Assembly (NCBI GenBank): GCA_013375405.1
Contig: JABXJU010000053.1
Coordinates: 1 to 22,655 of the forward strand
Length of the DNA: 22,655 bases
Origin: Candidatus Helarchaeota archaeon
GTDB lineage: Archaea > Asgardarchaeota > Lokiarchaeia > Helarchaeales > HEL-GB-A
Direction: 5' to 3'
Both the position numbers and the translations under genes were made by a program. Below the pieces are notes generated by a model that saw only the letters and a program-made list of their open reading frames with translations, ran no database searches and was not told where the DNA came from. Below, one piece after another: positions 1 to 7,704 of the stretch. Position 1 is the first letter of the stretch. The number at the start of each line of letters is the position of its first letter.

Positions 1-946
1 TCATGGATTGCCGAATGTTCGTTAAATCTTCGAGGACGACCATGGCCCCATTTTCCTCAACCATTTGCGCGATCTCATTGGTCACTGCGTGCAGCATGTT
101 GGCGGTCTTATTCCGTTCCCGTTTACCGTATTTATCGAGTAAAGCTTTTCGGTTTTGTGGTTGATATTTTGAGTCTTGGGCGATTTTTTGGGAAATGTTC
201 CGTCGCTTTAGGGAGTACGTGAAATGCGTGGTGGAAAGCTGGGATGTGTCCAGTGATCTGCTCTGTGCTCTCGTTTCATCGACCAGCAGGAAATCCACAC
301 TGCGCTCATTCGTATCAATGAAGAGGAGGGATTTATTTTTTCGTGCTTGAACCTCTCGACTAAATGGGATGAAGATGTCCACCGTGCGGTCTGGATTGAA
401 TTTTAAGGTAATTTCGCCGGGTGTATTCGTTTTTAATTCATCGAAATGACGCGTCGGGTGAAAAGGAATGAATAACTTGCTTCGCGGTTCGATTATCAGC
501 ACCACGTAGTTCCCATCAAGATAGCAGAGACATTCTTCTAATCTCATCGAATTCTTTTTATATACGGGATTAGGAAGGCGTCTTTTTTTCTTTAAGCACC
601 ACGAATTCCACGACCGCAAAATATCTTTCGTGATGCGGGCGGCGAAATGGCAATAGTGGGTATGGAAGCTGGGGAATTTCGCTTTCCATTCGAAATAGAA
701 GCTCTTGCGAATTTTGGGGTAAGAAGAATAATTGTAGTAGATATTGCCTTTCTTGGACACTTTCTGGAACAAGGGGTTGTCGACAGACTTTGCGATCAAG
801 AAATTCACCGAATCCTTGAAGCTGGAGATCGCGAGTGCGATTTTGTCGCACTTGCGCTTGGTCAGTTGAAAAGAAGTGAGGCGAACGGTTTTAATACTTT
901 TCAATTTGTACCCTCTATTACAAATCACAAAACAGTACGCTACCAT
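1..946 (-). CDS. tnpB: TnpB-like (IS200/IS605 OrfB) RNA-guided nuclease, C-terminus cut by window edge
   Basis: Read directly on the minus strand, this frame is open from ATG 946 to the left edge (315 codons, no stop). The RuvC-I block is LLFIDTNERSVDFLLVDE with catalytic Asp211. A KYGKRERNK segment (about 273-280) leads to RuvC-II MVVLEDLTNIR with Glu306. The order and spacing are those of TnpB proteins of IS200/IS605 elements, which are RNA-guided DNA nucleases. The zinc ribbon and third catalytic Asp lie outside the window, so intactness cannot be judged. The N-terminus has the usual TnpB look (VRLTSFQLTKRKCDKIALAI). Start is uncertain: ATG 946 has no SD, while TTG 904 has GAGGG six bases upstream. 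Hand-counted GC is 47% and 55% for bases 1-60 and 61-120, against 27% for 1141-1200, suggesting transfer. No TnpA is visible beside it. Confidence 0.85.
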   Translation of the reverse strand, partial: MVAYCFVICNRGYKLKSIKTVRLTSFQLTKRKCDKIALAISSFKDSVNFLIAKSVDNPLFQKVSKKGNIYYNYSSYPKIRKSFYFEWKAKFPSFHTHYCHFAARITKDILRSWNSWCLKKKRRLPNPVYKKNSMRLEECLCYLDGNYVVLIIEPRSKLFIPFHPTRHFDELKTNTPGEITLKFNPDRTVDIFIPFSREVQARKNKSLLFIDTNERSVDFLLVDETRAQSRSLDTSQLSTTHFTYSLKRRNISQKIAQDSKYQPQNRKALLDKYGKRERNKTANMLHAVTNEIAQMVEENGAMVVLEDLTNIRQSM

Positions 947-971
947 CTATTATAAATCTGCCCAAGTAAAA

Positions 972-994
972 TGCGCAAATCGCTCTTTTGCGCA
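972..994. repeat. Perfect 8-bp-arm hairpin upstream of tnpB, candidate left-end hairpin
   Basis: TGCGCAAA (972-979) and TTTGCGCA (987-994) are perfect inverted repeats around a 7-base loop (TCGCTCT). The stem is GC-rich within AT-rich sequence and lies 26 bp from the first tnpB start. IS200/IS605 elements carry sub-terminal hairpins read by TnpA, so this may be the left end. It also lies about 100 bp past the thrC stop and could act in 3'-end formation. The function is inference. Confidence 0.45.
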
Positions 995-1098
995 AAGCGT
1001 GCTAGAAAAAAGTAAAAATTATTTTAGCGATTTTTATTGAAATTTATTTACTTTAGGTAGCTGTTTTCTGTTCCCCTTTTGCTGGTAATTAATTTCTC

Positions 1099-2484
1099 TC
1101 ATTGAGCAATGATTTCTTTGGAAAATTGCTCATTTAGAAATTTCTTGAAAGCTCCATAATTCTTTTCTAAATGTACAAAATTTTCTTCTTTTGCTTGCAT
1201 TTCCTTTAAGGTCAGTGGCATAACTGGATTGATACCTAAAATCTTTTGAATTTCATCAGGAAACTTCGCAGGATCGGCAGTTTCAAAAGCAATACAGGGA
1301 AGTTTTGTTCTGTTTTTCTCTAAATACCTCATCAGACCGCCCCAACCAACAGCGCCGTGTGGTTCAAGAACATATTCGTATTTCTCATAAACATATGCAA
1401 TTATTTCTTTTGTTTCCTCGTCACTTATGCTAAAACTGTCTAATTCCCGCCTTAACCAATTTAAGTGCGGCATCCTAGGAATGTTTCCATCCTGATCCAT
1501 GACTCCCCCGAAAAGGTCAACAATTCTGGCAAGATTTGATGGATGCCCTACATTCATGGCATTACTTAAACATTTTCTAGAGGGTACAACCTTTTTATAT
1601 TTGCCTGTTCTCAAAAAAATCGGCACTGCGTCATTTTCATTCACGGCCGCGATGAACTTTTTGACAGGCAATCCCATGTTTTTTGCAATAAAACCTCCCA
1701 CTAAATTTCCAAAGTTGCCAGATGGTATAGAAATAATAACTGGATCAAAGGATCCTGCTTTAATTTTTTGCTCATTCACATGGAAAAATCCCCAAAAATA
1801 ATAAATACTTTGAGGTAACAACCTTCCCACGTTGATAGAATTTGCAGATGAGAAGTTTAAACCTTTTAAATCGGGATCACCGAAAGCTCTCTTTACAAGT
1901 GCTTGACAATCGTCGAACTTACCCTTGATCGCCACAGCCGTCACGTTTTTACCAAGGGTTGTCATTTGTTTGCGTTGCCTATCTGATACCTCATTGATTG
2001 GAAACAAGACTGCCACTCGGATGTTGTCCATCCCATAAAATGCCGAAGCCACAGCACCCCCTGTATCTCCAGACGTCGCGGTGAGGATTAATAAGTCACG
2101 ATTTTCTTGTTTCGAGAAATATTGCATTAACCTTGCCATGACTCTTGCGGCAAAATCCTTAAAAGACGCCGTGGGACCTTTATCTAGTCGTAAAACATAC
2201 CAGTTTCTATGAATTTTATCGACTGGAACGGGAAAGTTATAAGCATCTCTTGTTATATTCCTCAACACATTGAGTGGAAGTTGATCACCTATCAGCTTTG
2301 AAAGAACCCTGTAAGCTAATTCCGGATAATCCAAATCGGACATTTCAAATAATTCATTTTCTTGGAATTGAGGATATTCATCAGGAGTGTATAAACCTTT
2401 ATCTAAGGCTAACCCCGTTAGTAAAGCTGTCTTGAAGTCCACCTTTGGCGTGTTATAATTCGTGGAATGAAATGTGAGAACCAT
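1099..2484 (-). CDS. thrC: Threonine synthase
   Basis: Pyridoxal-phosphate enzyme converting O-phosphohomoserine to threonine and phosphate in the cytoplasm, the last step of threonine synthesis. The PLP lysine is Lys109 in GPTASFKDFAAR, the classic threonine synthase block. ATSGDTGGAVASAF (about 135-148) and the phosphate-binding SIPSGNFGNLVGGF follow in the expected order. The N-terminus (FHSTNYNTPKVDFKTALLTG) is the ThrC N-terminal domain. At 461 aa the length is normal for the longer bacterial/fungal-like ThrC branch. The ATG at 2484 has no clear SD. It lies 21 bp downstream of the MEMO1 gene on the same strand, so the two are probably co-transcribed. Confidence 0.93.
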   Translation of the reverse strand: MVLTFHSTNYNTPKVDFKTALLTGLALDKGLYTPDEYPQFQENELFEMSDLDYPELAYRVLSKLIGDQLPLNVLRNITRDAYNFPVPVDKIHRNWYVLRLDKGPTASFKDFAARVMARLMQYFSKQENRDLLILTATSGDTGGAVASAFYGMDNIRVAVLFPINEVSDRQRKQMTTLGKNVTAVAIKGKFDDCQALVKRAFGDPDLKGLNFSSANSINVGRLLPQSIYYFWGFFHVNEQKIKAGSFDPVIISIPSGNFGNLVGGFIAKNMGLPVKKFIAAVNENDAVPIFLRTGKYKKVVPSRKCLSNAMNVGHPSNLARIVDLFGGVMDQDGNIPRMPHLNWLRRELDSFSISDEETKEIIAYVYEKYEYVLEPHGAVGWGGLMRYLEKNRTKLPCIAFETADPAKFPDEIQKILGINPVMPLTLKEMQAKEENFVHLEKNYGAFKKFLNEQFSKEIIAQ

Positions 2485-2505
2485 GATTCTTAAAAAGATA
2501 GAATA

Positions 2506-3354
2506 TTATTTAATTATTTTTAAACTGCCATATCCTACCACAGAGTGATGATCCCCACTTACTTCTCCAGAATTGCCGTATTTTAATAAAACTGCTTCTT
2601 TAGCCCCTAATTCACGAGCAGCTCTTATAACAGTAGATGTGGAACCATAACCACACATTGTAATTCCATTTTGTTTTACTGTATTATACAATAGCTCCTC
2701 ATTTAATTTAAGAATCGCATCAATCGCCTTTTGATCTTGGTTTTTTGCAGACTCTGCTGATTCGAAATGTGTAAAATCGGTGGATGCAATTAAAACAATA
2801 TTTTCATCTTTACATCCTTCCGCTATTGCTTTTCCCACTTCCTGAAAAGCAGATAACGAGCCGGTCGAAATAATAATTGGTATAAATTCAATTTCCCCGT
2901 AAATATATTGTATGAATGGAAGCTGAAGTTCTAAAGAATGTTCTGCGCTGTGCGCTCTTGGTGAATCTGCTAATTTTTGGGATTTTGATAAAATCTTTTT
3001 TGCTACTTCAGCATTAATTTTTGCGGTCCCCAAGGGCGTTTGCCAACCCCCCTCAGATTGAATTGATGCAGGGGCTGCTCCATAACCCTGGTGATCAATA
3101 CCGACCACGATAAACAAATCAGGTTTCCCATCAATTGCTAGTTCCGCGTATGCATGCGCTGCAATTGCTCCAGAATACACATATCCTGCATGCGGACTCA
3201 CTATCGCTACAATATTCCGCTCCCCATCTCCATTTATCTCAGGGATTTTCTTTGGTCCTCTCTCGTCTTCTTCAAAAAATCTTTTTAATGATTCTTTTAA
3301 AGCGGACTCCGAACCATCATACCAACTTCCCGCATATCTTGCTTCCCTGATCAA
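2506..3354 (-). CDS. MEMO1 family protein (AmmeMemoRadiSam system protein B-like)
   Basis: MEMO1-family protein, 282 aa, related to extradiol dioxygenases. The N-terminus IREARYAGSWYDG is the family signature. Candidate ligand residues line up with the family: His55 in SPHAGYVYSG, His88 in GIDHQGYG, His139 in AEHSLE, His196 in TDFTHFE, and Cys234 in TMCGYGS. The C-terminal SGDHHSVVGYGSL is also typical. Human MEMO1 is a copper- or iron-binding redox regulator; the archaeal role is unsettled. The start is TTG 3354, supported by GGAG about 9 bases upstream; the nearby ATG in GATGGAG runs quickly into a stop. It precedes thrC by 21 bp. I see no AMMECR1 or radical-SAM partner in the window. Confidence 0.9.
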   Translation of the reverse strand: MIREARYAGSWYDGSESALKESLKRFFEEDERGPKKIPEINGDGERNIVAIVSPHAGYVYSGAIAAHAYAELAIDGKPDLFIVVGIDHQGYGAAPASIQSEGGWQTPLGTAKINAEVAKKILSKSQKLADSPRAHSAEHSLELQLPFIQYIYGEIEFIPIIISTGSLSAFQEVGKAIAEGCKDENIVLIASTDFTHFESAESAKNQDQKAIDAILKLNEELLYNTVKQNGITMCGYGSTSTVIRAARELGAKEAVLLKYGNSGEVSGDHHSVVGYGSLKIIK

Positions 3355-3483
3355 AAAATCAACTCCATCTTATAACTTTGAAGTAAAATTAATGTCGTAA
3401 TTAAAATTACCCCTTCTTCTCTATTTAATAATTTTTAAAAAATCTAGAAGATCGGTCTTACAATTTTATGAGGAATTAAAAGT

Positions 3484-3527
3484 AAAAAATTGGAATTCTC
3501 CTTTTATAAAACAATTTTTCCAATTTT
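3484..3527 (-). terminator. Hairpin plus T-run after the AbrB/zinc-ribbon gene
   Basis: AAAATTGGAA (3486-3495) and TTCCAATTTT (3518-3527) are perfect 10-bp inverted repeats with a 22-bp loop. Read on the minus strand the stem ends in six T, then ACTTTT. It begins 10 bases past the stop of the gene ending at 3538, the right place for a terminator of that transcript. Archaea mainly use oligo-T signals, so the hairpin may instead stabilise the 3' end. Confidence 0.45.
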
Positions 3528-3537
3528 AATAAGTTAT

Positions 3538-4203
3538 TTAGATAATTTCTTCTGTGAGAAAGGTTCCACACTGCGAACAAAACACATGGTTTGAAGGGAC
3601 CTCTTCTTCACAAGTCGGACAGACCTTTACCCTTGATTTTTGTCTTATTTTTTGGTTCTTCTGAATGATTGGGGGGGTAATGTCATCTGGCGGCTTTTCA
3701 GAAAGATCTACGATCTCATCTGCAATTACTTTACTCCGAGTTCTACCGCAATCCCTGCACCTGAATACTATTTTATAAAATGGTCGGACAGTTGAACTTG
3801 CATGTTTCCGCACCTCTTCTTCTAAAAATCCTCCACAAAGGTCACATATATTGATCGTTTCATGGATGTACCATTTCCATTCAGCGAGGCTTCTCTGTGA
3901 AAAAAACGTTTTTGTTACGAGGTGGTCTAATGGACAACGGGCGACTATTTTAAATTCATTCCGTTTGGGGATTTTAATGCCTTTTATTGTTACGCAATGG
4001 TTAAAACAAACTGGACAGCTTAAATCTTCAAGATATTTATTGACAGGATACAGCAATTTCTTGAGGATTATGCTGTTATCACTTATTACTTTATATTCTA
4101 AATTGTCACCCTGATGCCAATGCAGTACATGTTCAATAATATTCTTTGGAAGATAAACGTGGTAATACTTACCTTTTCCTCGAGTTATTTGTTGTAATTT
4201 CAT
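3538..4203 (-). CDS. AbrB/SpoVT-like DNA-binding protein with three zinc ribbons
   Basis: 221 aa. Residues 1-50 resemble the swapped-hairpin AbrB/MazE fold: a short strand (QQITRGKGKYYHVYLPK) and a KVISDNSIILKKL strand, as in archaeal AbrB-type regulators. Three putative zinc-binding modules follow: Cys63, Cys66, Cys90 with His94 (or Cys70); Cys120, Cys123, Cys149, Cys152; and a short rubredoxin-like ribbon Cys195, Cys198, Cys209, Cys212. A linker rich in Pro and Lys (about 170-192) precedes the last ribbon. The architecture suggests a nucleic-acid-binding regulator; target and role are unknown. The ATG at 4203 has AGGGA upstream (SD-like). A hairpin with T-run follows the stop. The 76-aa zinc-binding gene lies upstream on the same strand with a 95-bp gap. 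I do not recognise a named family for the whole protein. Confidence 0.72.
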   Translation of the reverse strand: MKLQQITRGKGKYYHVYLPKNIIEHVLHWHQGDNLEYKVISDNSIILKKLLYPVNKYLEDLSCPVCFNHCVTIKGIKIPKRNEFKIVARCPLDHLVTKTFFSQRSLAEWKWYIHETINICDLCGGFLEEEVRKHASSTVRPFYKIVFRCRDCGRTRSKVIADEIVDLSEKPPDDITPPIIQKNQKIRQKSRVKVCPTCEEEVPSNHVFCSQCGTFLTEEII

Positions 4204-4298
4204 TTTTATTTCCCTTTTTCATATGAAAATTCGTTGAAATGATATCAATTTATTAAAAGTCTTCCCTATTTTAAACCTTTCTCGAAAAATTATAAATC

Positions 4299-4529
4299 CT
4301 AAATCATTGGGTTTCCAAAAAATGAATTGATATTAAAGATGAATTCCCTTTGTTTCTTACATTGCTTACATTCACAGCTTAAAATATCATAAAATTTTTT
4401 TTCATGTTCTATTAAGGATTGCATTAATACCTTTAAATCTCCTCCACAATCACATTTTATAGTTTTAACGATTGAATACTCCTCAGGAACACTATTTACA
4501 ACTCGCGCACTTTTGAAATTTCTTGACAA
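4299..4529 (-). CDS. Small Cys-rich putative zinc-binding protein
   Basis: 76 aa, unrecognised. Cysteines at 26, 28, 52, 54 and 57 (IKCDCGGDL and SCECKQCKKQ) form a plausible single zinc ribbon separated by a hydrophobic/charged hairpin. The frame starts at TTG 4529 with a weak SD; no ATG exists in frame before the upstream stop, and GTG codons a few residues in are alternatives. The paired CxC-CxCxxC spacing and position upstream of another zinc-ribbon gene on the same strand favour a real gene over a chance frame. Function cannot be assigned. Confidence 0.6.
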   Translation of the reverse strand: MSRNFKSARVVNSVPEEYSIVKTIKCDCGGDLKVLMQSLIEHEKKFYDILSCECKQCKKQREFIFNINSFFGNPMI

Positions 4530-4653
4530 ACCTGTAACACCTATCCTAAGAGTATAATTTCAGTATTTTTTCATCTCTTAAAGAACTTTTTATGGTATGA
4601 AGTAAAAATTAATTTATCAAATCACTGAATCATGGAAATGAGGATTGAAAGAA

Positions 4654-5235
4654 ATGGTAGACGAATTGAAAATTTTTTTGTTTCGGCATGGGGAATCCGA
4701 GTTTAACCGAGATAAACGATTTACAGGGTGGCTTGATTCTAAACTAACTCCTAAAGGAATCCAACAGGCTAAAATTGTCGCTGAAAAACTACGAGATAAA
4801 GAGTTTCAAGTAGCTTATTGTACTCGCTTGAGCCGTTCAAAGGATACATTAACAGAAGTCTTGAAATATCATCCTAATGTTAAAGTTATTGAAGATGATC
4901 GGATGATCGAGCGTTCCTATGGCGATTTTCAAGGGAAAACTCATAAATGGTGTATTGAGAAATTTGGAAAGGAACAATTTGATATATATCACCGCTCATA
5001 TGACGTCCCTCCACCTAGTGGCGAAAGCATTAAGATGGTTGAAGGGCGTGTGCAAAATTTTATTAAAGATTTACTTCAAAAGATAAAGAAAGAAAAAATA
5101 AGTGTGGCCATTTCTGCGCATGGGAATTCTATGCGACCTTTTCGCCGCCATTTTGAAGAATTTTCTATCGAAGAAATGATGAAACTCGAAAATCCATGGG
5201 ATAATTATTTCGAGTATTCTATTCCGCTTGAATAA
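4654..5235 (+). CDS. Histidine-phosphatase superfamily protein, phosphoglycerate mutase-like (dPGM type)
   Basis: 193 aa from ATG 4654, which has GAGGA nine bases upstream; the longer TTG 4645 frame would abut that SD. The catalytic block is LFRHGESEFNRD (Arg11-His12-Gly13-Glu14), then FTGWLDSKLTPKGIQQA, the acid-base region MIERSYGDFQGKTH, and the second His in SAHGNSMRPF. Several blocks (FTGWLD, ERSYGDFQGK, AHGNSMR) are specific to cofactor-dependent phosphoglycerate mutase rather than generic phosphatases. The middle is shorter than classic dPGM (about 230-250 aa), and the C-terminal IPTG-type motif is replaced by NPWDNYFEY. It may be a true short dPGM or a phosphatase derived from one. 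It converges with apgM, 42 bp between stops. Confidence 0.85.
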   Translation: MVDELKIFLFRHGESEFNRDKRFTGWLDSKLTPKGIQQAKIVAEKLRDKEFQVAYCTRLSRSKDTLTEVLKYHPNVKVIEDDRMIERSYGDFQGKTHKWCIEKFGKEQFDIYHRSYDVPPPSGESIKMVEGRVQNFIKDLLQKIKKEKISVAISAHGNSMRPFRRHFEEFSIEEMMKLENPWDNYFEYSIPLE

Positions 5236-5277
5236 TACTAGCTAAATTGACTGAAATTTTGTTATAATGACCTGTAA

Positions 5278-6531
5278 TTAGGGTCCATAGATTTTAAGGC
5301 GTTTAGTGGACATTAAAATTAAATTCATTAATTCAATTGCTCTAAATGTTCCTAATGAGCCGTGTATACAATCTAGTTCTGAAAACTTTTTGACATTATC
5401 AACTCTTACAAATGGACCTTTCATTAATAGAGGAATTGGATGTCCTGAATGTTCACGCATAAGTGCAGGTGTGGAGTGATCAGAAGTGATAACGAGAGTA
5501 TCTTCTTCGGTCATTTTATCTGTAACATATGGAATACAAGAATCTATTTCCTCGAGTATCTCTTTTTTCTTCATATAATCTCCATCTTCACCAGCAATAT
5601 CCGGATCCTTAATATGTAATATTGTCATGTCGTGATCTAGAATAATTTTAGCTGTTGTTACACATTTGTCTTTTATCGTTAATTTTTCTCCTGATTTTTC
5701 GGGCTCTTTCACCCCTATTCTTAAAAAGGTTGCAACCCCCTTGTAGAGAGGGTAGCTGCTAATAAAAATGGGATTTTTAAACTTATACCTATCTGTAAAT
5801 GATTCGTAGAGTTTAATTGCACCTGCTCCGCGGGTTACAACACTGTTAGCTTTTGTCGGATTATTTTTTGTTAGTTCTTCTTGAGTTGCTTTAATAAACC
5901 AATTGATGAACTGTGCAGTTATTTCAGCTGTTTTATCATCTGAAACAGGAACAACTTCTAAAATCGGTTTTCCAACTTCTCTTGGGTCACTATTCGAAAT
6001 TGCGGCGGATGCATTTGCACCGCTTATAATCAATATACCACGATAATCCTTAGTATGGAATACTTTATAGTCTAAGCACCAAAAATTTTCACATCTCAAA
6101 TTATTAAGTCTATCCATCAAGGGTTTGGCTTCAATGTTACTAATTCTTCCCGCTCTTCTATCCATAATAAATTCATTTTCATCTATCGTTGCGAAATTTA
6201 TTCGTACTACGATAGATCCTTGGGGGACAGCTAAACCTGCACCTAACGCTTCGAGGGGCCCTCTACCAGGATATCTATCTAATCCATAGCCGAATAATGC
6301 CAGATGAGCCGGTCCAGATCCTACAGGAATATGGGGTTCGATTGTGGGGTAAATTAAACCACTTGCACCTTCTTTTGCTAGTCGGTCTAAATTCGGTGTA
6401 TGAGCTACACTTAAAGGAGTTCCACCAAGTTCTTTCACGTAAGTATCAGGCATTCCATCAATAATTATAAAAATCACTTTATAATCAGATTCCCTCACGA
6501 GATTTTTATAAAAAAGATCCCAAGTTTCCAT
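5278..6531 (-). CDS. apgM: 2,3-bisphosphoglycerate-independent phosphoglycerate mutase, archaeal type
   Basis: Alkaline-phosphatase superfamily enzyme interconverting 3- and 2-phosphoglycerate without cofactor, in glycolysis and gluconeogenesis. Seen: metal-binding IFIIIDGMPD (Asp25), the TPNLDRLAKEGASGLIYP block, PHIPVGSGPAHLALFGYG with the candidate catalytic Ser72, GRGPLEALGAGL, and the C-terminal metal block DHSTPALMREHSGHP. At 417 aa it matches archaeal ApgM. The ATG at 6531 adds about 16 residues (METWDLFYKNLVRESD) before the usual N-terminus; a GTG slightly downstream is an alternative. It is divergent from the PPP phosphatase (66 bp between starts), so the two may share a control region. 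Confidence 0.93.
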   Translation of the reverse strand: METWDLFYKNLVRESDYKVIFIIIDGMPDTYVKELGGTPLSVAHTPNLDRLAKEGASGLIYPTIEPHIPVGSGPAHLALFGYGLDRYPGRGPLEALGAGLAVPQGSIVVRINFATIDENEFIMDRRAGRISNIEAKPLMDRLNNLRCENFWCLDYKVFHTKDYRGILIISGANASAAISNSDPREVGKPILEVVPVSDDKTAEITAQFINWFIKATQEELTKNNPTKANSVVTRGAGAIKLYESFTDRYKFKNPIFISSYPLYKGVATFLRIGVKEPEKSGEKLTIKDKCVTTAKIILDHDMTILHIKDPDIAGEDGDYMKKKEILEEIDSCIPYVTDKMTEEDTLVITSDHSTPALMREHSGHPIPLLMKGPFVRVDNVKKFSELDCIHGSLGTFRAIELMNLILMSTKRLKIYGP

Positions 6532-6597
6532 CCAATTAATATAAATGTTATTATAATAAAAATCATTGTATAATCTCTCCTTGAAACGTGAAATCTT

Positions 6598-7476
6598 ATG
6601 CAGTCAAGATTAGCGAAGTATGTCGAGAACATTCCAATGAAAGCAAAAGAAATACAAGAACTTTTAGAAGAAATGAGTAAAATATTTATGAACGAACCAA
6701 ATATCATTAAAATCAAGAAAGGTCCTTGCATGTTTATAGGAGATACGCATGGGGATTTCAATGCATCTTTACAGGTTGTCCAAAAATTTCTTAAAGAAGA
6801 AGATGCTACCTTAATTTTCCTTGGAGATTACGTGGATAGAGGAGCTCAACAATTAGAAAATATATTATTTCTATTTCTTTTTAAGAAAGATTATCCAAAA
6901 AGAGTTATTTTATTAAGAGGCAATCATGAAGAAGAACAAATGAATATTAACTATGGTTTTCAAGATTTATTAACCCAAGAGTTTGGTAAAGAGTCTGGCA
7001 CTCTATTTGCCCAATTTCAACGTACATTTGCTCAATTGCCCTTATGTGTCCTAACGTGGAATCATGTTTTTGGAGTTCATGGGGGCATTCCAGTCTCAAT
7101 GAAAGATAAAGCTATTACCTTAAAAGAGATAGAACAACGAGAAAGAGGTGCTACCCATATTGAACAACTGGATTTCATCACAGCCCAACTTCTTTGGAAT
7201 GATCCAAAAGAACAGGTTCAGGGAGCAGTTCCCAGTGCAAGAGGCATAGGATTTTTTTTTGGAAGGGATAAATTCGAACAATTTATTGACTCCAATAACA
7301 TTCGCTTTGTAATTCGATCCCACGAAGTATTTCAGAGTGGATATAAATATTTTTTCGATAAACAACTAGTTTCTATCTTCTCTGCATTAGATTATGTATA
7401 TATACATGGGATTCAGGCAAAAATAGTTAGAATAAATATCGATGGCACTATAAATTTGAAGAATATTGCAGATTGA
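6598..7476 (+). CDS. PPP-family serine/threonine protein phosphatase (PP1/PP2A-like)
   Basis: 292-aa metallophosphatase with the complete PPP signature: GDTHGD (48-53), GDYVDRG (76-82), GNHE (108-111), HGG (161-163) and RSHE (240-243). The eukaryotic PPP-like segments SARGIGFFFG (about 213-222) and FSALDY (261-266) correspond to SPRGAGYTFG and FSAPNYC of PP1/PP2A, so this is closer to eukaryotic PPPs than to bacterial PrpA types. It likely removes phosphate from Ser/Thr of cytosolic proteins. The first 40 residues are a helical extension. It starts at ATG 6598 with no clear SD and is divergent from apgM. No kinase gene is in the window. Confidence 0.92.
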   Translation: MQSRLAKYVENIPMKAKEIQELLEEMSKIFMNEPNIIKIKKGPCMFIGDTHGDFNASLQVVQKFLKEEDATLIFLGDYVDRGAQQLENILFLFLFKKDYPKRVILLRGNHEEEQMNINYGFQDLLTQEFGKESGTLFAQFQRTFAQLPLCVLTWNHVFGVHGGIPVSMKDKAITLKEIEQRERGATHIEQLDFITAQLLWNDPKEQVQGAVPSARGIGFFFGRDKFEQFIDSNNIRFVIRSHEVFQSGYKYFFDKQLVSIFSALDYVYIHGIQAKIVRINIDGTINLKNIAD

Positions 7477-7483
7477 GGGGTGA

Positions 7484-7497
7484 TTTTTTAGTTTTTT
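7484..7497 (+). terminator. Double T-tract after the PPP phosphatase
   Basis: Two T6 runs (7484-7489 and 7492-7497) begin seven bases after the stop at 7476. Oligo-T stretches of this kind are the usual intrinsic termination signal in archaea. No GC-rich stem precedes them. Confidence 0.4.
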
Positions 7498-7574
7498 AAA
7501 ATTAATAATGTTTCAACAATCATAAAATATCAAAAAATTTTAAATATAGTGGTTCTAGAAGATTCTTCGTCTAT

Positions 7575-7639
7575 TGAGGTAAGAATGATGAGGTTTTGCG
7601 TTCATCGAAATTACTAATTTTCAGCCATCGCCTACCTCA
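7575..7639 (+). promoter_or_regulatory. Nested inverted repeats in the hisG upstream region
   Basis: TGAGGTA (7575-7581) and TACCTCA (7633-7639) form a 7-bp dyad. A second small dyad, GATGA (7587-7591) with TCATC (7602-7606), lies inside it. The element sits 66 bp upstream of the hisG start. It could be an operator or an RNA leader structure for the his operon, but arms this short can occur by chance. Confidence 0.25.
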
Positions 7640-7704
7640 GCTTGTATGCTATTTAATCTTCTTTTAACCAAAATTACCAGAAATTGGATAATAGGAGGCA
7701 CAAT

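Noticed and set aside
570..955. Two short frames (93 aa minus, 102 aa plus) within the left-end gene
   Set aside because: Both overlap the longer TnpB frame, which has clear RuvC motifs; they are shadows.
7585..7640. ATGATGA resembling box C of a C/D-box guide RNA upstream of hisG
   Set aside because: No matching CTGA box D or D' at the right distance on the plus strand, and the minus strand lacks a full set.
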